From: Elusimicrobiaceae bacterium
GTDB taxonomy: Bacteria > Elusimicrobiota > Elusimicrobia > Elusimicrobiales > Elusimicrobiaceae
Reading direction: 5' to 3'
DNA length: 13,939 bases
Assembly (NCBI GenBank): GCA_024405075.1
Contig: JAKSPG010000015.1
Location: forward strand, 1 to 13,939
The position numbers and the translations under genes are program-made. The stretch's first letter is position 1. The number at the start of each line of letters is the position of its first letter. Positions 8,697 to 13,939 of this stretch are shown in pieces. The notes below the pieces were generated by a model. That model was not told the DNA's origin and did no database searches. It saw only the letters and a program-made list of their open reading frames with translations.

Positions 8697-10799
8697 ATGG
8701 CTGAATTTAAAACCTATCCGTTAGAGAAAATCCGCAACATCGGTATTATCGCGCACATTGACGCGGGTAAGACTACCACGTCCGAACGCATTTTGTACTA
8801 CACGGGCAAAGTGCACAAAATCGGCGAAACGCACGATGGTGCGTCCGTAACCGACTGGATGGAGCAGGAACGCGAAAGAGGTATCACCATTACCTCTGCT
8901 GCCATTTACTGCGTGTGGAAAGACTGCCAACTCAACATTATTGACACTCCCGGCCACGTGGACTTTACGGCCGAAGTGGAACGTTCTTTGCGTGTGTTGG
9001 ACGGTGCTGTGTGCTGCTTTGACGGCGTGCAAGGGGTGGAACCTCAATCCGAAACCGTATGGCGCCAGGCAGACAAATACCACGTACCGCGTATTGCCTA
9101 TATTAACAAAATGGACCGCATCGGTGCGGACTTTATCCGCTCTGCCAATTCCATTAAAGAAAAATTGGGCGGAAATGCTTGTCCGATTCAACTGCCTATT
9201 GGCGCGGAAGACAAATTTGTTGGCGTAGTTGACCTCGTCAAGATGAAAGGGATTATCTGGGACGGCGACCACAACGGTGCCACCTTTAACGAAGTAGACA
9301 TCCCGGCAGACCTCGTGGACCAAGCCAATGAGTACCGCACGCAAATGATTGAAAAACTCGCCGATTTTGACGAAGCCATCATGGAACGTTACTTAAACGG
9401 CGAAACCGAATTTACCGTAGACGAAATCAAAAAAGCGATTCGCCGCGGGACCTTAACGGGTAAATTCTTCCCGGTGATTTGCGGTTCTTCGTACAAGAAC
9501 AAAGGGGTACAACCTTTGTTAGACTGCGTAAACGACTATCTACCCTCTCCTGTAGATGTCCCCGCCGTCAGAGGTACGAACCCGAACACGGGCGAAGAAG
9601 TTTTCCGCAAACCGTCTAACAGCGAACCGTTCTGCGGGTTAATTTTTAAAGTGCAAACGGACCCGTTTGTGGGTAAGTTGAGCTTCTTCCGCATCTATTC
9701 CGGTACGATTAAAGCCGGTGATGCGGTGTTCTTCCCGGGCAAAAACGCCACGGAACGCTTTGGCCGTATGATGCGTATGATGGCTGATAAGCGCGAAGAA
9801 GTAAAAGAACTTTCCGCCGGTGAAATTGCCGCTACGGTGGCTATTAAGAACTCCCGCGTAGGTCAAACGATCTGCTCGCCGGATGCTCCGATTGTGCTGG
9901 AAAACATTACCTTCCCGGAACCGGTAATTTCTATTGCCGTAGAGCCGAAATCTAAAGCCGATGAAGAAAAAATGTCCAACGCCTTGGCGCGCCTGGCGGA
10001 AGAAGACCAAACCTTCCGCGTCCGCACCGATGAAGAAACCGGCCAAACCGTTATTAGCGGTATGGGAGAACTTCACTTGGACATCATTGTGGACCGCATG
10101 AAACGCGAATTCAACGTGCAAGCCAATGTCGGTGCGCCGCAAGTGGCCTACCGCGAAACGATTACCAAGACGGTGGAACAGGAAACGAAGTTCGTCCGTC
10201 AGTCCGGTGGTCGTGGGCAATACGGGCACGTGTTCTTGCGTTTGGAACCGCAGGAAAAAGGCAAAGGGTTTGAGTTCGTCAACGAAATCACCCAGGGCCG
10301 CATTCCCAAAGAATATATCCCGGCTATTGAAAAGGGTTGCCGCGAAGCATTGGATTCCGGTGCTATGGCGGGTTACCCGTTAGTAGATATCAAAGTAGCC
10401 GTGTTTGACGGTTCGTTCCACGAAGTAGACTCCTCCGAAATGGCGTTCAAAATCGCTGCTTCTATGGCCCTCAAAGACGGTGCCAAAAAAGCTGCGCCTG
10501 TCATTTTGGAACCGATTATGAAAGTGGAAGTCGTCGCGCCGGAAGCCAACCTCGGTGATATCATCGGGGATTTGAGCTCTCGCCGCGGTCAAGTAGGCGA
10601 AATGGGTGTACGCGGAAACGTCCGCTATGTCCGCGCCGAAGTACCGCTCGCGGAGATGTTCGGTTACGCTACGAACGTGCGCTCCTTGTCACAAGGCCGC
10701 GCGTCGTTTACGATGGAACCGAGCCACTATGCAGAGGTGCCGGCCAACGTTGCCAAAGCGATTGTTGAAAAACGCACCGCTGACAAAGTAGCCGCGTAA
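8697..10799 (+). CDS. fusA: Translation elongation factor G
   Basis: EF-G (700 aa; E. coli 704), the GTPase that drives ribosomal translocation and, with RRF, ribosome recycling. All G-domain motifs are present: G1 AHIDAGKT (19-26), G2 RERGITI (59-65), G3 DTPGH (83-87, with catalytic H87), G4 NKMD (137-140), and a G5 element CGSS near residue 263. Domain IV, which enters the decoding site, has its characteristic QSGGRGQYGHV at 502-512. The C-terminus has the usual FGYATNVRSLSQGRASF block. It starts at ATG 8697, 14 nt after rpsG, with only a weak GGGA upstream. It is the last gene of the + strand operon: tuf does not follow, and the next gene is on the other strand. Confidence 0.98.
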   Translation: MAEFKTYPLEKIRNIGIIAHIDAGKTTTSERILYYTGKVHKIGETHDGASVTDWMEQERERGITITSAAIYCVWKDCQLNIIDTPGHVDFTAEVERSLRVLDGAVCCFDGVQGVEPQSETVWRQADKYHVPRIAYINKMDRIGADFIRSANSIKEKLGGNACPIQLPIGAEDKFVGVVDLVKMKGIIWDGDHNGATFNEVDIPADLVDQANEYRTQMIEKLADFDEAIMERYLNGETEFTVDEIKKAIRRGTLTGKFFPVICGSSYKNKGVQPLLDCVNDYLPSPVDVPAVRGTNPNTGEEVFRKPSNSEPFCGLIFKVQTDPFVGKLSFFRIYSGTIKAGDAVFFPGKNATERFGRMMRMMADKREEVKELSAGEIAATVAIKNSRVGQTICSPDAPIVLENITFPEPVISIAVEPKSKADEEKMSNALARLAEEDQTFRVRTDEETGQTVISGMGELHLDIIVDRMKREFNVQANVGAPQVAYRETITKTVEQETKFVRQSGGRGQYGHVFLRLEPQEKGKGFEFVNEITQGRIPKEYIPAIEKGCREALDSGAMAGYPLVDIKVAVFDGSFHEVDSSEMAFKIAASMALKDGAKKAAPVILEPIMKVEVVAPEANLGDIIGDLSSRRGQVGEMGVRGNVRYVRAEVPLAEMFGYATNVRSLSQGRASFTMEPSHYAEVPANVAKAIVEKRTADKVAA

Positions 10800-10831
10800 G
10801 AATAAACGGCTGTTGTTATCATCTGTAAGCA

Positions 10832-10869
10832 GGCACAGGGCCGCAACAATAATGTTGCGACCCTGTGTC
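10832..10869 (+). terminator. Hairpin after fusA, possible operon terminator
   Basis: Arms 10832-10847 and 10854-10869 pair over 16 positions with one G-T wobble and one mismatch, around a 6-nt loop (AATAAT). The hairpin begins 33 nt after the fusA stop and is GC-rich. The following sequence (CTGTTCTTGCG) is a poor U-tract. It may slow or stop transcription, stabilise the mRNA 3' end, or share the job with the cleaner terminator at 11021-11056. Confidence 0.5.
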
Positions 10870-10886
10870 CTGTTCTTGCGATACAA

Positions 10887-10987
10887 TTTTCCAAATTCTG
10901 TTTATTTTGTGGTGCCTTGCCCTTATCGTACCTGCCAGTACGATTATACGGGCAACTGGCCCCACAAACTAAAAGCGAATTTGAAAA
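10887..10987. repeat. Long nested imperfect palindrome, about 100 nt
   Basis: The left arm (10887-10931) and right arm (10938-10987) pair in successive blocks around a 6-nt loop (CTGCCA). From the centre outward these are ATCGTAC/GTACGAT, TTGCCC/GGGCAA, GCC/GGC, TTTGTGG/CCACAAA, TTTA/TAAA, CAAATTC/GAATTTG, and TTTT/AAAA. The blocks are separated by small asymmetric bulges. No reading frame is plausible in it. The outer ends are AT-rich like many miniature inverted-repeat elements, but I see no clear target-site duplication. It could be a repeat element, a DNA-level palindrome, or a structured 3' RNA of the fusA transcript. Confidence 0.6.
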
Positions 10988-11020
10988 ATCATCTTCTCTT
11001 TTGTAAAGTTAGTCTATGCG

Positions 11021-11056
11021 CACAAAACGCGAACCAAAAAAGGTTCGCGTTTTGTG
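11021..11056. terminator. Bidirectional intrinsic terminator between convergent genes
   Basis: A perfect 15-bp inverted repeat (arms 11021-11035 and 11042-11056) with an A6 loop. Its core is CGCGAACC/GGTTCGCG, flanked by AAAA on one side and TTTT on the other, so each strand reads as a GC stem followed by TTTTGTG. It lies between fusA (+) and the pilin gene (-), about 40 nt past the pilin stop codon, and probably ends transcription from both directions. Confidence 0.8.
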
Positions 11057-11097
11057 TCTTAACAAGGGCTAATAATTTATTGCCGGAGCGAGCTAAT

Positions 11098-11778
11098 TTA
11101 TAATTGCCATCGGTCGTTGCCGATATAGGTTCCTTTCATAATTTTCTTGCAGTAATTCCCGGAGTGTTGTTGAAAAATGACGGAGCCATCTCCTTCGTAC
11201 TGATTTTCCACGCATAACATAGTTCGGGTAGGAAAGTTGTAATCAACTTTATCTAATAAATACATAAATCCGGCTCCGGCGTATGGCCCGGAAAGCCGCC
11301 CGACGGCTATGCCTTTCCCGGAAGCTTCTCGGAAAATTTGCACGCTCCAATCTTCGTTGGAACGGACTCCATCAGTGGGGCTAGCTCCGGCAATCCAGCG
11401 GGTGGTGCCCGTCCAGGGAATATCAACGGCTAATTCATCAAAATTGGTAGCGTAAGTACCGTTTGCTAAATAATAATTTTCTTGTGCCGCGGCAACACTA
11501 CGAATAATAGCCAAGGCTTGCGCGGCTTTACTTCTTTCCACGGCTTTTTGGTATTGCGGCAACGCTACCGCTGCTAAAATGCCGATGATAAGTACAACAA
11601 CGAGTAGTTCAATGAGGGTAAAACCGTCTGCCCCGTTCGTCATTTCGCCCCTCGTCTCGCTTGTCATCTCGGAGATTTGTAATCCGGGATATAGCGTGTG
11701 GGTCGTTAGATTATTTTTTACATCCGGCTTTACCTGACCTACTTTTCCAACAATTTGTTTGATACTTTTTCTTTTCAT
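11098..11778 (-). CDS. Type IV pilin or pseudopilin, Elusimicrobium type
   Basis: Type IV pilin-like protein, expected to be cut by prepilin peptidase and assembled into a pilus or secretion pseudopilus in the inner membrane. The cleavage site is NGADG before FTLIE, with methylated F53 and the conserved glutamate E57. The hydrophobic helix LLVVVLIIGILAAVALPQY then continues into an amphipathic helix. The mature part is about 174 aa with a C-terminal pair C189 and C210, probably a D-region disulfide. The chosen ATG (11778) has GGAG at a 6-nt spacing and gives a lysine-rich but long 52-residue leader. Alternative starts are 11667 (weak site) and 11643 (GAGGGG upstream; a 7-residue leader MTNGADG). 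The frame stays open further upstream to 11898, without a ribosome site. The gene is preceded by a long structured leader. The family is certain, the start is not. Confidence 0.9.
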   Translation of the reverse strand: MKRKSIKQIVGKVGQVKPDVKNNLTTHTLYPGLQISEMTSETRGEMTNGADGFTLIELLVVVLIIGILAAVALPQYQKAVERSKAAQALAIIRSVAAAQENYYLANGTYATNFDELAVDIPWTGTTRWIAGASPTDGVRSNEDWSVQIFREASGKGIAVGRLSGPYAGAGFMYLLDKVDYNFPTRTMLCVENQYEGDGSVIFQQHSGNYCKKIMKGTYIGNDRWQL

Positions 11779-11809
11779 TTTACGCTCCGGTTGTTTTTGG
11801 AGCGTAAAA
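11778..11809 (-). promoter_or_regulatory. Hairpin sequestering the pilin Shine-Dalgarno
   Basis: A perfect 11-bp inverted repeat, TTTTACGCTCC / GGAGCGTAAAA (arms 11799-11809 and 11778-11788), with a 10-nt loop. On the - strand the downstream arm contains the GGAG ribosome-binding site and ends on the A of the ATG at 11778. When folded, the ribosome site is fully paired, so translation from this start should need the hairpin to open. No U-tract follows, so it is not a terminator. Confidence 0.65.
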
Positions 11810-12033
11810 AACGGCCGTTTACTTCGCGCCAGAGCAAGTGCCGCAAACATAAACAGCCGTAGTTTGCCGTCCTTGCGAACGGCAAACATTCGGCACAAGC
11901 CAAAGGGGTTATAAAGCCCTTTACCTTGCGCCTGATATCGGCTGTTTTTGAACTTGCTCTGGATTGCTTTCGCAACGCACCGTATTCTGCATACGGTTCC
12001 AAAAACAGAATAAATTTTTAGTACGTCTACAAC
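11779..12033 (-). ncRNA. Structured 5' leader RNA of the pilin gene (candidate cis-regulator)
   Basis: A predicted untranslated leader of about 255 nt. In transcript order its stems are: ACCGTAT/ATACGGT (11991-11997 with 11979-11985; loop GCAGA); GTTGC-GAAA-GCAAT (11976-11963), a GNRA tetraloop hairpin; P1, 11 bp (11952-11962 with 11829-11839), directly abutting it; and P2, 9 bp (11939-11947 with 11851-11859). P2 closes a three-way junction. One arm is GGCGCAAG/CTTGTGCC (11925-11932 with 11892-11899), extended by AAAGGG/CCCTTT (11917-11922 with 11902-11907). The other is GTTTGCCGT/ACGGCAAAC (11879-11887 with 11862-11870). The Shine-Dalgarno hairpin follows. In all, 66 bp involve 132 of 220 nt. 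Both wobble positions are G-U on this strand and A-C on the other, and GNRA exists only on this strand. I match it to no known family. No conservation test was possible. Confidence 0.6.
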
Positions 12034-12039
12034 AACTCT

Positions 12040-12048
12040 AGTATAGCA
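12040..12048 (-). promoter_or_regulatory. Extended -10 promoter for the pilin leader
   Basis: On the - strand TGCTATACT is an extended -10 element (TGn followed by TATACT, five of six matches to TATAAT). No good -35 lies at 16-18 nt; the nearest is TTGCCC at only 14 nt. The extended motif makes a -35 less necessary. Transcription would start near 12033, giving the long leader of the pilin mRNA. The site lies just downstream of the terminator at 12078-12106, so the pilin gene appears to have its own promoter. Confidence 0.5.
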
Positions 12049-12077
12049 AATTTTACGTTGGGCAATTCGTTTGAATA

Positions 12078-12106
12078 AAAAACCCCGCGCTCAGCGCGGG
12101 GTTTTT
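12078..12106. terminator. Strong intrinsic terminator, bidirectional
   Basis: AAAAACCCCGCGC / GCGCGGGGTTTTT, a 13-bp perfect stem with a TCA loop. On the - strand the stem is followed by T6 overlapping the arm, a textbook rho-independent terminator 15 nt past the stop codon of the coiled-coil gene. It also works on the + strand (TTTTTG). It insulates the pilin promoter from upstream transcription. Confidence 0.92.
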
Positions 12107-12121
12107 GTGTGTAGCATTTAT

Positions 12122-12898
12122 TTAGGTGCGAACGGTTTCTTCCCAGTAATCGCTTTGCCCATTTCTGTATTGCCAATCATATTGCATTTTTGACCGTGTG
12201 CTTACAAGCGGGGCTTGGTATGCTTGATACTCGGATTGGTTGGGGCATTCCACGGTAAATTTCAACGTAGTACGGGGCGTAATTTTGGTCTCCACATAGT
12301 CCATCCCTCCGCCGGTGTAACAATTGGAATGTCCCTGGTTAACCGAAACAAGATCCGTTTCTTGGGTAAAAGAATAATGCCACACAACGTTTTGGATAGA
12401 ATCGGGCCGTTCCATATCACATTGTTGAACGTACGTATCCCGTAGCGCCGTTTCAATTATTTTGTCACTGGGCAGATTCAGCCAATTCTTGCGGACTTCT
12501 TGCAAGAAAGTTGAAAGTTTTTTACCGTTTTGCGCTTTTTCCAAATATCCGGCCGGCGGTATTTTCTTTTGAACTTTTGGTTGAGCCGGCTGTTTGGCTT
12601 TTTGCTGTTCCTTTTCCACCAATTGGTTTACTTGTTGGGTTAATTGTCGGTTTTGTTGAAGCAAGGAATCAGCCTCGCGCCGGACGGTTGCTTGAACGTT
12701 TATGAGGGAATCTAACCGAGTCTCCATTCTTTGTTGAGCAACGGATAAAGAATCAATTTGGCGCTGTTGGGCAGCCAATTGTTCTTGTTGCGTAGCCAGT
12801 CGCTGCTGTTGTTGGGCAATAACTTGCTTTCTGCTTTGCGCGCCGACGGGCAGAGCAGTCAAGGTAAGTAGTAATGTGTATACAATTGCTTTGTTCAT
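12122..12898 (-). CDS. Secreted glutamine-rich coiled-coil protein, function unknown
   Basis: A predicted exported protein of 258 aa that I do not recognise. Residues 1-20 (MNKAIVYTLLLTLTALPVGA) form a classical Sec signal peptide with likely cleavage before QSRKQ. Residues 21-100 are a glutamine-rich, heptad-like coiled coil (repeats such as QQQQRLATQQEQLAAQQRQI). A short K/P/Q linker (100-116) precedes a C-terminal domain of about 140 residues with C160, C193 and C218. That domain contains an NQGHSNCYTGGGMDY stretch and ends YWEETVRT. It lacks a lipobox, so it is probably periplasmic or attached by protein contacts. The ATG at 12898 has AGAGG 8-9 nt upstream; an earlier in-frame TTG at 12949 lacks a ribosome site. 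A promoter lies upstream and a strong terminator just downstream, so it looks monocistronic. The fold resembles a coiled-coil oligomerisation stalk with a head domain, but this is inference. Confidence 0.8.
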   Translation of the reverse strand: MNKAIVYTLLLTLTALPVGAQSRKQVIAQQQQRLATQQEQLAAQQRQIDSLSVAQQRMETRLDSLINVQATVRREADSLLQQNRQLTQQVNQLVEKEQQKAKQPAQPKVQKKIPPAGYLEKAQNGKKLSTFLQEVRKNWLNLPSDKIIETALRDTYVQQCDMERPDSIQNVVWHYSFTQETDLVSVNQGHSNCYTGGGMDYVETKITPRTTLKFTVECPNQSEYQAYQAPLVSTRSKMQYDWQYRNGQSDYWEETVRT

Positions 12899-12927
12899 AA
12901 AATTATCCTCTGCTATTACTAGTATGG

Positions 12928-12956
12928 AATATATCTGCGAGAAAAACAAGGGACAA
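12928..12956 (-). promoter_or_regulatory. Sigma70-type promoter for the coiled-coil gene
   Basis: On the - strand, -35 TTGTCC (12951-12956), a 17-nt spacer, and -10 TATATT (12928-12933, five of six matches). Transcription would start near 12921, leaving a leader of about 20 nt containing the ribosome site. The -35 overlaps one arm of the hairpin at 12952-12985. Confidence 0.45.
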
Positions 12957-12985
12957 AAGGCCTAATTTGATCTAGGTCTTTTGTC
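12952..12985 (-). terminator. Hairpin after the protease gene, probable terminator
   Basis: Arms GACAAAAGACCTA (12973-12985) and TAGGCCTTTTGTC (12952-12964) on the - strand pair over 13 positions with one wobble, around an 8-nt loop. The inner stem is followed by CTTTTG. It lies 55 nt after the stop at 13041 and before the promoter of the next gene. The U-tract is modest, so strength is uncertain. Confidence 0.55.
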
Positions 12986-13040
12986 ACATAAGAGAAAGAA
13001 ACCTCTTGCGGTAATTGCGCTAAGTGTGCTAAGTGTATAC

Positions 13041-13939
13041 TTAATCTCTGCGCTTTTTTTCTTCCACAATTTCCTTTTCTTTCAGGTCATACGCCACGTA
13101 GCGTGCTTTTAAAATGTTTCCGCCTTCCACCAACCCGGCGCCGGACCACCACGCTTTTTCAATGTATAACTCCACATACCGGGCTTCAGGCAAATGTTCC
13201 ATAATTGTAGCGTAGGAAAATTTATGCTGGATAGCTTTGCGGAAAATGGTTTTCATTCGTTCGTCTCTCAGAATAATCATGGAAACAAATTCATCTGCCT
13301 CCAAATCAACAATTTTGTGTTCCCCCAGCATAAATGGAAAAGTAGATTGTTCCGGGTCGTTATGATAAGCTCCCACTAATGCGCGTAAATACACATTCCG
13401 CGTAGCATACCCTGTGTGGTATGGGTCGGCGGGTGTTTCGGTAAGGGTGGCAACTCCGGCCTCATCCACGTGGGATACAATCGTCTCATTCTTGCGTGCG
13501 GCCCCGGTCATCGTGCCCACCACTTCCCCGGCGGAATTTAACACCGGGCTACCGCATAACCCCGGCCATTCTCCCGGGTCGCCTCCCATCGGGAAGCGTA
13601 AGGTAAGTAGTGATTTTTTTAGTAACGGACTATGCGTAATCATCGTTAATTGCCCTTTGCCAAACCCGAGCACTTGCAACGGTTCACTTGGCGCAGGTTC
13701 TTGGGTGGCCAGGGTAAGTGGGGTAAGCGATTTTTCATCTTCCGGCCGGAATTTAACGAGGGCTATATCGGGCATACTCAGCGCGGACACTTGCACTACT
13801 TCTGCCGGGATGTCCACCACCTGCTCGCCTTTCATTACGCGGGCGGTAAACGATTGGCCCAACTGCCCCCGGCTGTTCCAGGCGGGCATGGCGTGTTGGG
13901 CGATAGCCCCGAAAATTTCTTCGCGGCCTTGATAGTTTG
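13041..13939 (-). CDS. Trypsin-like serine protease domain protein, 5' partial
   Basis: The C-terminal part of a trypsin-like (chymotrypsin-fold) protease-domain protein. The frame is open to the window edge without a stop, and the residues before the first internal Met (13889), NYQGREEIFGAIAQHA, read as protein, so the true start lies outside. The catalytic aspartate is probably in MPDIALVKF (codon 13767-13769). The nucleophile serine lies in GLCGSPVLN (codon 13548-13550), followed by GEVVGTMTGA as in this fold. The catalytic histidine would lie upstream of the window. After the protease fold come about 100 extra residues, including IVDLEADEFVSMIILRDERM and a charged tail ending EEKKRRD. I do not recognise this region. 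Probable location is periplasm or cell envelope, judged by the family, since any signal peptide is not visible. Natural substrate unknown. Confidence 0.8.
   Translation of the reverse strand, partial: NYQGREEIFGAIAQHAMPAWNSRGQLGQSFTARVMKGEQVVDIPAEVVQVSALSMPDIALVKFRPEDEKSLTPLTLATQEPAPSEPLQVLGFGKGQLTMITHSPLLKKSLLTLRFPMGGDPGEWPGLCGSPVLNSAGEVVGTMTGAARKNETIVSHVDEAGVATLTETPADPYHTGYATRNVYLRALVGAYHNDPEQSTFPFMLGEHKIVDLEADEFVSMIILRDERMKTIFRKAIQHKFSYATIMEHLPEARYVELYIEKAWWSGAGLVEGGNILKARYVAYDLKEKEIVEEKKRRD

Noticed and set aside
10887..10987. Integron attC site
   Set aside because: The imperfect hairpin is similar in style, but the RYYYAAC and GTTRRRY core sites are absent and there is no integrase or cassette.
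10813..11103. A 96-codon + strand ORF after fusA
   Set aside because: It runs through three inverted repeats, has no ribosome site and no recognisable domain; the openness is incidental.
11829..11962. Insertion-sequence terminal repeats
   Set aside because: The arms enclose only about 110 nt, are nested with further stems, have no transposase, and the mismatches are strand-specific G-U pairs, which fits RNA better than DNA ends.
11979..12000. CCGTAT...ATACGG hairpin resembling group II intron domain V
   Set aside because: Only the terminal CCGTA-like pairing matches. The catalytic triad, bulge and the 34-nt domain V length are missing, and no intron-encoded protein is nearby.
11775..12002. 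A 75-codon - strand ORF covering the leader
   Set aside because: It starts with TTG, has no Shine-Dalgarno and uses a different frame from the pilin; the stems explain the sequence better.
13414..13932. A 172-codon + strand ORF opposite the protease gene
   Set aside because: It is the antisense shadow of a frame that carries recognisable protease motifs; its serine/threonine-rich translation has no domain.
1..13939. tRNA, rRNA, CRISPR arrays and prophage genes
   Set aside because: Looked for in the non-coding stretches on both strands; no cloverleaf, rRNA core motif, regularly spaced repeat or phage gene was seen.

Overview
The window looks like chromosomal DNA from a Gram-negative bacterium, most likely a gut-type member of the Elusimicrobiota. 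Two things suggest this. The type IV pilin at 11098-11778 closely matches the Elusimicrobium pilin style (FTLIE methylation motif, hydrophobic helix running into ALPQYQKAV, C-terminal cysteine pair). RpoC also carries a large insert inside the trigger loop, as Gram-negative-type polymerases do. The phylum is inferred from recalled family resemblance, not from a search.

Left three quarters (1-10799, + strand): a tightly packed transcription and translation operon, rpoB (5' end cut off by the window edge) - rpoC - rpsL - rpsG - fusA. Gaps are 20, -1, 23 and 14 nt. rpoC and rpsL share one base (TAATG), so no promoter fits between them in the usual place. These genes make the beta and beta' subunits of RNA polymerase, 30S proteins S12 and S7, and elongation factor G. 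tuf does not follow fusA.

The 298-nt stretch 10800-11097 separates the operon from a block of genes on the opposite strand. It holds three inverted repeats: a 16-bp hairpin just after fusA, a roughly 100-nt nested imperfect palindrome that may be a repeat element, and a clean bidirectional terminator.

Right quarter (11098-13939, - strand): three envelope or exported-protein genes. Read in transcription order, they are a trypsin-like serine protease domain protein (5' end beyond the window), a secreted glutamine-rich coiled-coil protein of unknown function, and a type IV pilin. Terminators lie after the first two.

The most unusual part is the 5' leader of the pilin gene (about 11779-12033, - strand). 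It starts at an extended -10 promoter and can fold into a compact multi-branched RNA: a 7-bp hairpin, a GAAA-tetraloop hairpin stacked directly on an 11-bp closing stem, a 9-bp second stem, and a three-way junction with two long arms. It ends in an 11-bp hairpin that buries the pilin Shine-Dalgarno sequence. Both non-Watson-Crick positions in the stems are G-U on the pilin strand and A-C on the other, which points to an RNA read with the pilin gene. I recognise no known riboswitch or RNA family in it. It is the best candidate here for an undescribed regulatory element.
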